Source: Bradyrhizobium sp. LMTR 3
GTDB lineage: Bacteria; Pseudomonadota; Alphaproteobacteria; Rhizobiales; Xanthobacteraceae
Direction of reading: 5' to 3'
Assembly: GCF_001693485.1 (NCBI RefSeq)
Contig: NZ_MAXC01000023.1
Location: 310,001-374,000 of the forward strand
DNA: 64,000 nucleotides
How positions within the stretch are numbered: the stretch's first letter is position 1; each line of letters opens with the position of its first letter. This document shows, piece after piece, positions 1 through 10,551 of the stretch. The notes beneath the pieces are model-generated. The model was not told where the DNA came from and did no database searches. It saw only the letters and a program-made list of their open reading frames with translations. A program made the translations under genes and the position numbers.

Positions 1-1231
1 ACAGCGGCACGCGCGTGTCGTTCATGCCGCGCAATGAGCCGGCGGCAATCGTCTGGATGGCGTCGGCGATGAAGAAAGTCGATCCGACCAGCAGCAGCGT
101 TGCCGAGAGTTCGGCCGTTGCGTCGGTGTTCTCGCCGAGAAAAATCCGCGCAATGCCGAAGCGGCTGATCACCACCGCGAGCGTCAGAATTGCCGCCAGT
201 ACGATGCCGAGCCAGGTTGCGACGTAGCCGGCGCGCCGCACCGCACCGGCGTCGCCGCGGCCGATGGCGTGTCCCACCCGCACGGTGGCGGCCATGCCGA
301 TGCCGAACGGCACCATGAACAGGATGGCCGCGACCTGCAGCGCGATCTGATGCGCGGCCAGCGCGGTGGTGCTGATGATGCCCATCAGCAGACCCGCGGC
401 GCCGAACAGGCCGTATTCGAGCAGGAAGGAGAGCGAGATCGGCGCACCGATCACAACGAGCTGCCGCATCAGCTTCCAGTCGACGTGCCAGAAATGGCCG
501 AGTATCTGAAATTTTCGGAATGGGCGGCGCCGTGCGGCAAACCACAGGCCCGCCAAGAATGTGCCGAGATTGACGATCGAGGTCGCCAATCCCGCGCCGA
601 ACAGGCCAAGCTGCGGCAGGCCGAAGGCGCCATACAGCAAGAGATAGACCAGTAGCGCATTGGCCGGGATCGCGGCGAGCGTGATCCACAGGATCGGCTC
701 GGGCCGGTTGACCGCGCTCATGAAGCCGCGAATCGCCATGAACCACAGCGCGGGCAAGACGCTCCAGGTCAGGCCGAGCAGATATTCTTGCGCAAGGCGC
801 GCAGCCGTCGGCGCCTGGCCCAGCATCAACAGGATCTGTTCGCCGTAGAACGACAGCGCCATCATCGGCAGCGACATCAGGAATGCAGCCCACATGCCGA
901 CGCGGAGCGACCGCCGGATCAAATTTGGGTTGCGTGCGCCAAATGCCTGCGCTGCCAAGGGCGCCACGGCAGACACCAGTCCCATCCCGAAGGTGAAGCT
1001 GACAAAGAAGACGGTATGCGCCAGCGCAGCCGCAGCCATGGCCTCGCTGCCGAGCCGGCCGATCAGGGCAATGTCGGTCGTCATCATCGCGATCTGCCCG
1101 AGCTGGGTCAGCGCGATCGGCACCGCGAGTTTTAGCGTCTCGGCCAGCTCAATCGCGAGGTGACGGCCGGGAACGGCCGCAGAGGCGGGTGGCGCAACGC
1201 TTGCGCGTTCAATTTTTTCGAGCGAGGTCAT
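1..1231 (-). CDS. MATE family multidrug efflux transporter (C-terminus beyond the edge)
   Basis: The frame opens at an ATG at 1231 and stays open to the left edge, giving about 410 codons. MATE proteins (NorM/DinF type) are usually 440-470 residues, so only the C-terminal tail is missing. They export cationic drugs across the inner membrane using an H+ or Na+ gradient. The translation is strongly hydrophobic with repeated membrane segments. Its first half carries LTQLGQIAMMTTDIALIGRL and its second half a matching ALAAHQIALQVAAILFMVP, as expected for the two-fold MATE repeat. It lies 53 bp downstream of murA on the same strand and could be read through from gyrB-murA. Family assignment is firm; the substrate cannot be told. 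Confidence 0.9.
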   Translation of the reverse strand, partial: MTSLEKIERASVAPPASAAVPGRHLAIELAETLKLAVPIALTQLGQIAMMTTDIALIGRLGSEAMAAAALAHTVFFVSFTFGMGLVSAVAPLAAQAFGARNPNLIRRSLRVGMWAAFLMSLPMMALSFYGEQILLMLGQAPTAARLAQEYLLGLTWSVLPALWFMAIRGFMSAVNRPEPILWITLAAIPANALLVYLLLYGAFGLPQLGLFGAGLATSIVNLGTFLAGLWFAARRRPFRKFQILGHFWHVDWKLMRQLVVIGAPISLSFLLEYGLFGAAGLLMGIISTTALAAHQIALQVAAILFMVPFGIGMAATVRVGHAIGRGDAGAVRRAGYVATWLGIVLAAILTLAVVISRFGIARIFLGENTDATAELSATLLLVGSTFFIADAIQTIAAGSLRGMNDTRVPL

Positions 1232-1284
1232 TGCAACAGACTAATACCGGCGAAGGTCGAAAAAGTGACGCCGGCGTTCGCAGC

Positions 1285-2597
1285 CTAGTGGCCGTCGCGT
1301 GCCGGAACCCGGGTGATTCGCGCGCCCAGCGCATTGAGCCGCTGCTCGATGCGCTCGTAGCCGCGCTCGATCTGGTCGGCGTTGTTGATCGTTGACGTGC
1401 CTTCGGCCGCGACCGCCGCCAGCAGCATCGCCATGCCGGCGCGGATGTCGGGCGAAGTCATCGGGGCGCCGCGCAGCCGGCTCGGGCCGGCCACGATCGC
1501 GCGATGCGGGTCGCACAGCACGATGCGGGCGCCCATCGAGATCAGCTTGTCGACGAAGAACATCCGCGACTCGAACATTTTTTCGAACATCAGGATGACG
1601 CCGTCGCATTGCGTCGCTGTCACGATCGCAATCGACATCAGGTCGGCCGGGAAGGCCGGCCACGGCTGGTCCTCGAGCTTCGGCACATGGCCGCCGAAAT
1701 CGTCATGGATCTTCATGGTCTGGCCCGAGGGCACCACGAGATCATCGCCCTCGACGCCGCAGACGATGCCGAGCCGTTCAAATCCCATCCGGATGGAGCG
1801 CAGATGCTCGACGCCGGCCTTGGCGATGCGCAGCGGCGAGCGCGTCACCGCGGCAAGTCCGATCAGCGAGCCGACTTCGATATGGTCGGGCTGGATCGAA
1901 TAGCTTGCGCCGCCAAGCGTCGCCGGGCCGTGCACGATGATGGTGTTGGTGCCGATGCCCTCGATCTTGGCGCCGAGCGCTACGAGGAAATGCGCGAGGT
2001 CCTGCACATGCGGCTCGGAGGCCGCGTTGCGCAAGAATGTGGTGCCGTGAGCGGCGACCGCCGCGACCAGCGCGTTCTCGGTGGCCGTAACGCTCGGCTC
2101 GTCGAGAAAGACGTCGGCACCCTCGAGGCGGGAGGCGCGGAATTCCAGCCGGTGGGTGGCGGTGACGGTGGCACCTAACTGCTCGAAGGCGAGGAAATGC
2201 GTATCGAGACGACGGCGTCCGATGACGTCGCCGCCGGGCGGCGGCAGCGCCACCTCGCCGCAGCGAGCCAATAGCGGCCCGGCCAGCAGAATCGAGGCAC
2301 GGATCCGCGCGCAAAGTTCAGGATCGAGATCGGCCGCGCGGACCTCCTTGGCGTGGATCGCAAGCGTATTGCGCGCCTGCCACTCGGCAGAAGCGCCGAC
2401 CGAGCGGATCAGTTCGACCAGCGTTTCGGTGTCGCGGATGCGCGGCACGTTTTCCAGCATGACCGGATGCTCGGTGAGCAGGGCGGCCGCGATAATCGGC
2501 AGCGCAGAGTTCTTGTTGCCGGATGGCTCGATTGTTCCCGCCAGCCGGTGGCCGCCTTCAACGATGTACTGAATGGGCGGCATGGGCGCGGCCTGCT

Positions 2598-2601
<4 letters not shown>
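1285..2601 (-). CDS. murA: UDP-N-acetylglucosamine 1-carboxyvinyltransferase with Asp in place of the catalytic Cys
   Basis: First committed step of peptidoglycan synthesis: transfers enolpyruvate from PEP to UDP-GlcNAc in the cytoplasm. The protein is 438 aa from a GTG that overlaps the gyrB stop (GTGA); an ATG six codons in, at 2583, is the alternative start and gives 432 aa (E. coli MurA is 419). The UDP-GlcNAc/PEP-site Lys-Asn is seen in PSGNKNSALP (residues 26-35). The active-site loop reads PPGGDVIGRR, so the residue equivalent to E. coli Cys115, the fosfomycin target, is Asp125. Such Cys-to-Asp forms (Mycobacterium, Chlamydia) are active and intrinsically fosfomycin resistant. The overlap suggests translational coupling to gyrB. 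The genome may also encode a second, Cys-type MurA outside the window. Confidence 0.93.
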
Positions 2602-5033
<2,432 letters not shown>

Positions 5034-5367
5034 GTGAGGCCTTCGAGGGTGTCCCGAATCAGCTGCGCAATATGAGGCGCTGATTGATCTATTTGTGCCA
5101 TGAAACAGGCACCGCGCCTAGCGCAAACTCTCTGTGTGCAAGTTGTTGAATAAATGGTGGTTTTTTACACTTTTTCAAGGTCTCCAAGGGCAGATTCTGA
5201 AGCCTTCGAAAAGCGCGATTCGAGGGCTGCTTCTGCGCCCTCGATCGCTGGATTCTTGGACGCCACGCGATGGGAAATGGCAGTCTGCTGCGGACCTGCT
5301 AGAGAAGGCGGCGCGGCAGCTTGTAGTCGTTGCCCGCCGTCCACAGCGATCCCGGGTTAGCCTCCAA
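5034..5367. other. Divergent intergenic region between gyrB and the acyltransferase gene
   Basis: This stretch must hold the gyrB promoter (leftward) and that of the acyltransferase (rightward), but I see no convincing -35/-10 pair for either. A frame in phase with the acyltransferase begins at an ATG at 5134. The peptide it adds (Trp/Phe-rich, then Arg-rich) does not resemble the N-terminus of an acyltransferase and is treated as non-coding. Confidence 0.4.
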
Positions 5368-7254
5368 TTGACCTCGCCTTCCCCAAAATATCGGCCGGAT
5401 GTCGACGGCCTCCGGGCCATCGCCGTGATGCTGGTCCTGAATTTCCATGCATTCCCGGACGCCATGCCGGGCGGCTTCATCGGCGTCGATGTGTTCTTCG
5501 TGATCTCGGGCTTTCTGATCACGGGGATCGTTGCGCGCGAACTGGAACTCGGTCGCTTCGGTCTGATCGAATTCTACAACCGGCGGATCCGGCGCATCTT
5601 CCCGGCACTGATTGTGGTGCTCTCTGCGACATTGGTGCTGGGCTGGTTCTGGATGCTGCCGTCAGCCTTCGCGCAGCTCGGCAGCGACAGTTTCGCCAGC
5701 GCGGCGTTTTTGGCCAATATCGCGCTGTTGCTGCAGTCCGGCTATTTCGACGTCGAATCCGCCAGGAAGCCGCTGCTGCATCTGTGGTCGCTCGGCATCG
5801 AGGAGCAGTTCTATCTGTTCTGGCCGTTGCTGCTGATGCTCGCAGCCCGGCTGCGAATGAGCATCATGGCGGTGGCGGCGGTGCTCGGCATCGGGTCCTT
5901 CCTGCTCAACGTGGCGCTGATCGACTCGAATCCCGTTGCGACCTTCTATCTGCCGTTTACGCGCGCGTTCGAATTGCTCACCGGGGCGGCGCTGGCGTAC
6001 GGCTGGAACAGGGTCGGCCACAGCGTCAAAGCGAGTGATTGGCGCGCCTGGATCGGGGTGACGCTGATCGCGGCGGCGGCCGTGATCCTCGACGGCCATC
6101 GCGCCTTTCCAGGCTGGTGGGCGGTGTTGCCGGTCGCTGGCACCGCGCTTCTGCTGTCATCACCCGCGGCCTGGGTGAACCGGGCCTTGCTTGCAAGCCC
6201 GCCAATGGTGTGGATCGGGCTGATCAGCTACCCGCTTTATCTCTGGCACTGGCCGCTATTGGTGTTCGGCGGGATTATCAAATTCGGTCCGCTGACCTTG
6301 CCGGAACGCGAATTGATATTGCTTGCGAGTGCGCTGTTGGCCTGGGGGACCTACCGGTTTGTCGAGATGCCGATCCGGTTCGGCGTGCCGAGTCGTCGCA
6401 AAATGTTCGGGCTTGGGGCGGGCATGGCGATGATCGCGGTCGCCGGCATTGCCGTCATCTGGGGGCGCGGCTTCGACTTCCGCCTGCCGCCGGAAATCCG
6501 CGCGCTGGCCAATGTGGCGACCGAGAGCTTCAAATGGCGGTTTCACGAATGCCTGCTCGATCTCAGCCGCGAAATGACGTTTGCCGACACCTGCGTCGAG
6601 CATGATCGGCGTCCGCTGGTTTTGATATGGGGCGATTCGACCGCGGGCGCGCTGTTGCCGGGCCTGCGCAAAGCGCAGGAGAAGCGAGACTTCGGCATGG
6701 CGCAGCTCACCTCCAGTTCCTGCATTCCGGCGCTGAATGCCGACATCGCGGGCACGCCTAATTGCCGGGCGATGAACGACAAGGTCTTGTCGCTCGCTCA
6801 GCAGATCAAGCCCGACGTCGTATTGCTGCACGGAACCTGGGAAAAACATCTCGATAACGTGGCCGAGACGGTGGCCGCGCTGAAGAGGGAGACAAATGCC
6901 CGCGTCGTTGTTCTCGGTGGGGTGCCGATGTGGCGGCGCGGGCTTCCGTCCGAAGTGCTCCGATATTTCATGCTCCATCGCACGCTGATCCCGCAGCGTT
7001 CGCCCAACGGCATCCCGCCCACCGCCTACGATGCCACTATGCGCGCCAGGCTCGAGCCGCTCGGCGCGGAATTCATCTCGGCCTCCGACGTCCTTTGCAA
7101 TGCAGAGGGTTGCCTGACGCGCATTGGCGATGCGGCGAGCGATCTCACCGCGAGCGATCAGGTCCACCTGACGGAAAAGGCGTCGGTGTTCCTGATCGCA
7201 TCGATCATCGACCGCTTGCTCGGCAGCGAAGCGTCAGGTGGTAAGAGGCGTTGA
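5368..7254 (+). CDS. Acyltransferase-3 / SGNH-hydrolase fusion (OafA/OatA-like O-acetyltransferase)
   Basis: Predicted inner-membrane O-acyltransferase that decorates cell-surface polysaccharide. The N-terminal acyltransferase-3 domain starts with YRPDVDGLRAIAV, followed by FIGVDVFFVISGFLITGI and about ten membrane segments (YPLYLWHWPLLV). The C-terminal extracytoplasmic domain is SGNH-like, with LIWGDSTAGALLPGL (Ser nucleophile block) and SDQVHLTEKA (block V Asp/His). The start is uncertain: homologues begin just before YRPDVDGLRA, which favours a TTG at 5368 (628 aa), but the frame is open to an ATG at 5134 (706 aa) and neither start has a clear ribosome-binding site. It stands alone on the plus strand inside an otherwise leftward replication block, suggesting a later insertion. 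Confidence 0.85.
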   Translation: MTSPSPKYRPDVDGLRAIAVMLVLNFHAFPDAMPGGFIGVDVFFVISGFLITGIVARELELGRFGLIEFYNRRIRRIFPALIVVLSATLVLGWFWMLPSAFAQLGSDSFASAAFLANIALLLQSGYFDVESARKPLLHLWSLGIEEQFYLFWPLLLMLAARLRMSIMAVAAVLGIGSFLLNVALIDSNPVATFYLPFTRAFELLTGAALAYGWNRVGHSVKASDWRAWIGVTLIAAAAVILDGHRAFPGWWAVLPVAGTALLLSSPAAWVNRALLASPPMVWIGLISYPLYLWHWPLLVFGGIIKFGPLTLPERELILLASALLAWGTYRFVEMPIRFGVPSRRKMFGLGAGMAMIAVAGIAVIWGRGFDFRLPPEIRALANVATESFKWRFHECLLDLSREMTFADTCVEHDRRPLVLIWGDSTAGALLPGLRKAQEKRDFGMAQLTSSSCIPALNADIAGTPNCRAMNDKVLSLAQQIKPDVVLLHGTWEKHLDNVAETVAALKRETNARVVVLGGVPMWRRGLPSEVLRYFMLHRTLIPQRSPNGIPPTAYDATMRARLEPLGAEFISASDVLCNAEGCLTRIGDAASDLTASDQVHLTEKASVFLIASIIDRLLGSEASGGKRR

Positions 7255-7263
7255 ACGGCTCTT

Positions 7264-7367
7264 AGAGCGTTTTCCAGCGAAGTGGACACCGGTTCGCGTC
7301 AAGAAAACGCGTCAAAACAAAAACCTAGAGCTCGGTTCTGATTCAATCAGAACCGAAAAGGCTCTAG
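7264..7367 (-). repeat. Interspersed repeat family A, copy 1 (terminator-like)
   Basis: About 100-bp element shared with 10446-10547, 37771-37858 and 52946-53049. One half is a GC-mixed stretch (GTTTTC.AGCGAAGTGG, CCGGTTCGCGT, AACGCGTCAAAACAA). The other is a palindrome: GGTTCTGATT, one base, AATCAGAACC, nested in outer arms CTAGAGC (7325-7331) and GCTCTAG (7361-7367). Read on the minus strand, the hairpin is followed by a T-rich run, as in an intrinsic terminator. The recF stop codon TAG (7364-7366) is part of the repeat. It lies between convergent genes. Confidence 0.85.
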
Positions 7368-8500
7368 CCGCGGCGGCTCACCTGGCCAGACTCGACGTCA
7401 AAAATCTCGCCGGCCGCGCCGATATCGACGAAAGCCGCCGGATCGGCGCCGGTCATCCAGACCTGCGCGCCGAGCTTTGCGAGTTCATCGAACAGCGCCT
7501 TGCGCCTGACGGGATCAAGATGCGCGACGACTTCGTCGAGCAGCAGTAACGGCACGATCCCGGTCATCTCGGCGACCAGCGTGGCATGGGCCAGCACCAG
7601 CCCGATCAGCAGCGCCTTCTGCTCGCCGGTGGAGGCGTCGCGGGCCGGCATGTTTTTTGGCGCGTAGATCACCTGCAAGTCCGTGAGATGGGGGCCGTCC
7701 AGCGTGCGGCCGGCGGCGGCGTCGCGGGCGCGGCTGGCGCGCAGGATCTCGCGGTAGCGATCCTCCACGGCGGTTGCGGATTCATTGACCAGCGCATTCT
7801 CCATCCAGCCGTCGAGCATGATCTGCGCCGACGGAAAGGCCGAAGCCGCGCCTCGTTCACGCAGCATCGCCGCCAGTCTCGTCACCGTCTGGCCGCGCGT
7901 GGCGGCAACCGCAACCGCCAGCTCGGCAGTTTCGCGCTCGATCGCGTCACACCAATGGTCGTCATAATTGCGCACTTCGAGCAGGCGGTTGCGCGAACGC
8001 AGCGAGCGCTCCAGCGCGGAAACGCGGCTGGAATGCTCGCTGTCGATCGCCAGCACCAGGCGGTCGAAGAAGCGCCGCCGCTCCGAGGCAGCGCCACGGA
8101 ACAGACCGTCCATCGCCGGCGTCAGCCACACCATGCGCAAATGATCGCCGAACGCGGCCGCCGACCCCACCGGCTCGCGGTCGATCCGGCAGCGCCGGCT
8201 GGAGGCGGCGTCCGCGGCCGGCGCATCGATGCCGGTGCCGAGCGTAGCCAGGCCAAGCGCGCCCTCAACCTCGGCCGACACCGCCCAGGAGCCGTCGCCC
8301 TGATTGTCGGCAACATCCTCCAGCCTCGCGCGCCGCAGGCCACGTCCCGGCGACAGAAACGAGATCGCCTCCAGGCAATTGGTCTTGCCGGCGCCGTTCG
8401 GCCCCACCAGCACCACCATATCGCCGCGCACCTGCACGCTCGCCGCGCGATAATTGCGGAAATGCGTGAGCGACAGGCGATGGATGCGGGAGGGGGGCAT
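7364..8500 (-). CDS. recF: DNA replication and repair protein RecF
   Basis: SMC-like ABC ATPase that loads RecA at gaps with RecO and RecR. 378 aa, standard length. The N-terminus runs into Walker A VGPNGAGKTN (about residues 32-41). An ABC-signature-like stretch DASTGEQKALLIGLVLAHA lies near residue 290, and Walker B PLLLLDEVVAHLD near 320. It sits downstream of dnaN as in the classical dnaA-dnaN-recF-gyrB order, except that a DUF559 gene and a hairpin repeat separate it from dnaN and an acyltransferase gene separates it from gyrB. The last codon abuts repeat A, which provides the TAG. Confidence 0.96.
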   Translation of the reverse strand: MPPSRIHRLSLTHFRNYRAASVQVRGDMVVLVGPNGAGKTNCLEAISFLSPGRGLRRARLEDVADNQGDGSWAVSAEVEGALGLATLGTGIDAPAADAASSRRCRIDREPVGSAAAFGDHLRMVWLTPAMDGLFRGAASERRRFFDRLVLAIDSEHSSRVSALERSLRSRNRLLEVRNYDDHWCDAIERETAELAVAVAATRGQTVTRLAAMLRERGAASAFPSAQIMLDGWMENALVNESATAVEDRYREILRASRARDAAAGRTLDGPHLTDLQVIYAPKNMPARDASTGEQKALLIGLVLAHATLVAEMTGIVPLLLLDEVVAHLDPVRRKALFDELAKLGAQVWMTGADPAAFVDIGAAGEIFDVESGQVSRRG

Positions 8501-8524
8501 GATGAGTCAGGTCGGTCCTTCTTC

Positions 8525-8584
8525 CCCTCTCCCCTTGTGGGAGAGGGTGGCGCCTCACGAAGTGAGGCGACGGGTGAGGGGTTC
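8525..8584. repeat. Left arm of the inverted repeat pair flanking the DUF559 gene
   Basis: 60-bp unit made of two hairpins: CCTCTCCC / GGGAGAGG with a short loop, then CGCCTCAC-GAA-GTGAGGCG. It matches the reverse complement of 8951-9010 at 56 of 60 positions, and the four differences form two compensatory base-pair swaps in the second stem. It lies between the DUF559 stop codon and the recF start. Confidence 0.9.
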
Positions 8585-9043
8585 TTACCGCTCGGCGAGC
8601 TTCACGATAATGTCCTCCAGCACCGCAGAGGGTTGTTGCAGCACGTCGTTATTCCAGTAACGCGCAATTCGAAATCCTTCAGCGATCAACACCGCTTCCC
8701 TAGCTTCATCACGAGTCGATGATGCGTGCTGACTTCCATCGACTTCGATGACCAGCCGCTTCTCGAAACAGACAAAATCGAGAATAAAGTTTCCGAACGG
8801 AACTTGCCGTCGAAATTTGAAACGCGCGAGGCGACGGTCACGAAGCAGTCGCCACATCGCCAATTCCGCATCGGTGGGCTCGTGACGCATCTTCTTGGCG
8901 AAGCTGCGGATGCGCTTGGCGACAGGCCTATGGCTTGGTGTATGCGGCGCGAACCCCTCACCCGTCGCCGAACTTCGTTCGGCGCCACCCTCTCCCACAA
9001 GGGGAGAGGGAAGGTCGGTGTCCGTTTCGCGAGGCGCAGTCAC
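8585..9043 (-). CDS. DUF559 family protein (Vsr/PD-(D/E)XK-like nuclease fold)
   Basis: DUF559 proteins share the very-short-patch-repair endonuclease fold; their role is unknown. The conserved domain runs from MRHEPTDAELAMWRLLRDRR through FRRQVPFGNFILDFVCFEKR to LVIEVDGSQHAS, the Asp / Glu-x-Asp residues being the expected metal ligands. A GTG at 9043 overlaps the dnaN stop (GTGA) and gives 152 aa, but its first ~35 residues are translated from the flanking repeat. The alternative is an ATG at 8891 (101 aa), where family similarity starts. The gene sits between two inverted copies of a 60-bp hairpin repeat inside the dnaN-recF interval, so it looks like an inserted cassette. It may move passively with the repeats or be a stable passenger. 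Confidence 0.8.
   Translation of the reverse strand: MTAPRETDTDLPSPLVGEGGAERSSATGEGFAPHTPSHRPVAKRIRSFAKKMRHEPTDAELAMWRLLRDRRLARFKFRRQVPFGNFILDFVCFEKRLVIEVDGSQHASSTRDEAREAVLIAEGFRIARYWNNDVLQQPSAVLEDIIVKLAER
8951..9010. repeat. Right arm of the inverted repeat pair flanking the DUF559 gene
   Basis: Inverted copy of 8525-8584. The second hairpin here is CGCCGAAC-TTC-GTTCGGCG, so two base pairs of the stem are changed on both sides relative to the left arm. It lies within the extended DUF559 reading frame, just inside the dnaN 3' end. Confidence 0.9.
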
Positions 9044-10158
9044 ACCCGCATCGGCATCAGCACGTAGAGTGCGCCCTTGTTGTCCTTGTCCTGCACCAGG
9101 GTCGGCGAGCCGGGGTCGGCGAGGCGGAGCACGGCGACTTCGCCTTCGATCTGGGCGGCGATGTCGAGCAGGTAGCGCGAGTTGAAGCCGATATCGAGCG
9201 CGTCGGAGGCGTATTCGACTTCGAGCTCCTCGGTGGCGCTGCCGGAATCCGGATTGGTCACCGACAGCACGAGTTTGCCGGCGGACAGCGCCAGCTTTAC
9301 GGCACGGCCGCGCTCGCTCGAAATGGTCGAGACGCGATCTACCGCCGCCTCGAAATCCTTCTTGTCGACGATCAGTTCCTTGTCGTTGTTCTGCGGGATG
9401 ACGCGGCCATAATCCGGGAAGGTTCCGTCGATCAGCTTAGAGGTCAGCACGACATTGCCGAGGGTGAAGCGGATTTTGCCCTGCGACAGTTCGATTTTGA
9501 CTTCGGCTTCATTGTCCTCGATCAGCCGCAGCACCTCGCCCACCGTCTTGCGCGGCACGATCACGCCGGGCATGCCGGTGGCGCCGGAGGGCAGCGCCAG
9601 ATCGATCTGCGCCAGCCGATGTCCGTCGGTCGCAACCCCGCGCAGCGTTGCGGCCTTGGCGCTGCCGGCCGTGTGCAAGTAGATGCCGTTGAGGTAATAG
9701 CGGGTCTCTTCGGTCGAGATAGCAAACTGCGTACGGTCGATCAGGCGCTTGACGTCGGCAGCCGTGAGCGAGAACGAATGCGTCATGTCGCCGGCGGCGA
9801 GATCGGGGAAATCGCTTTCGGGCAGGGTCTGCAGGGTGAAGCGCGAGCGGCCGGCGCGGATGGCCATTACCGAGCGGTCGCCGTCGGCCTCCAGCACGAT
9901 CTGCGCGCCGTCGGGCAGTTTGCGGACGATGTCATAGAACATGTGCGCCGGCACGGTGGTGGAGCCGGCGGTTCCGGTCTCCGCCGCCAGCGTTTCGGTC
10001 ACCTCGAGATCGAGGTCCGTCGCCTTCAGCGACAGCCTGGCGTTTTCGGCGCGGACCAGCACATTGCCGAGGATCGGGATGGTGTTGCGGCGCTCGACCA
10101 CGCGATGGACGTGACCCAGCGATTTCAGCAGTTGCGCGCGTTCGACGGTGACCTTCAT
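9040..10158 (-). CDS. dnaN: DNA polymerase III beta subunit (sliding clamp)
   Basis: Forms the dimeric ring that tethers DNA polymerase III to the template. 372 aa from the ATG at 10158 (MKVTVERAQLLKSLGHVHRV), matching the conserved clamp N-terminus. An upstream in-frame start would add 14 unconserved residues and is not preferred. Three clamp domains are recognisable: PILGNVLVRAENARLSLKAT, the middle KRLIDRTQFAISTEETRYYL and the C-terminal VQDKDNKGALYVLMPMRV. It lies downstream of dnaA, but a strong hairpin/T-run terminator and a family-A repeat lie between them, so it probably has its own promoter. Confidence 0.97.
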   Translation of the reverse strand: MKVTVERAQLLKSLGHVHRVVERRNTIPILGNVLVRAENARLSLKATDLDLEVTETLAAETGTAGSTTVPAHMFYDIVRKLPDGAQIVLEADGDRSVMAIRAGRSRFTLQTLPESDFPDLAAGDMTHSFSLTAADVKRLIDRTQFAISTEETRYYLNGIYLHTAGSAKAATLRGVATDGHRLAQIDLALPSGATGMPGVIVPRKTVGEVLRLIEDNEAEVKIELSQGKIRFTLGNVVLTSKLIDGTFPDYGRVIPQNNDKELIVDKKDFEAAVDRVSTISSERGRAVKLALSAGKLVLSVTNPDSGSATEELEVEYASDALDIGFNSRYLLDIAAQIEGEVAVLRLADPGSPTLVQDKDNKGALYVLMPMRV

Positions 10159-10350
10159 TGCAATATCCGCCAGAGATGGAAAAGCCGGGCGGCCCGTCAA
10201 GGCAGCGCCGCGGCATTGGAAACCCGAAAAGCCGGATCATGACCGGATTTGATCAAACCCCCGGGGGGACCGCAAGGTGGCGCGGATGGGGCGCCGGTGC
10301 AAGGGAGCAGGCCGCCGTTCCCCCACTTTTGCGGCGAAAAATGGCCGCAG

Positions 10351-10416
10351 AAAAAAATTCTCCCGCCCACCCAACTCGGGTTTACTCGAGTTGGGCATTA
10401 TGGATCAGGGCGGGAG
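10351..10416 (-). terminator. Intrinsic terminator of the dnaA transcript
   Basis: Nested hairpin: outer arms CTCCCGCC (10360-10367) and GGCGGGAG (10409-10416), inner arms CCCAACTCG (10370-10378) and CGAGTTGGG (10387-10395). On the minus strand the outer arm is followed by AATTTTTTT (10351-10359). This is the hairpin-plus-U-run of a rho-independent terminator for transcription coming from dnaA. Confidence 0.85.
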
Positions 10417-10445
10417 AGGCTGGGGAGGAGCCGGATCCTGTTCCC

Positions 10446-10547
10446 AGAGTTTCGGTTCTGATTGAATCAGAACCGAAACTCTAGATTCTTGTTTTGACGC
10501 GTTTTCTTCACGCGAACCGGTGTCCACTTCGCTCGAAAACGCTATAG
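10446..10547 (+). repeat. Interspersed repeat family A, copy 2
   Basis: Contains a perfect 18-bp inverted repeat with a single-base centre (10446-10482; half AGAGTTTCGGTTCTGATT) followed by the conserved GTTTTGACGCGTTTTCTTCA and GAACCGGTGTCCACTTCGCT segments. Opposite orientation to copy 1. It ends 5 bp before the dnaA stop codon. Confidence 0.88.
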
Positions 10548-10551
10548 CCAG

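Larger units (their letters stand above)
10159..10551. other. dnaA-dnaN intergenic region
   Basis: 393 bp without a gene. It contains, in the direction of transcription, repeat A copy 2, then a large intrinsic terminator, then about 190 bp that must include the dnaN promoter. No -35/-10 pair is convincing there. Confidence 0.7.

Noticed and set aside
8935..10242. 435-codon plus-strand open frame opposite dnaN
   Set aside because: Antisense of a securely identified sliding-clamp gene; no family similarity.
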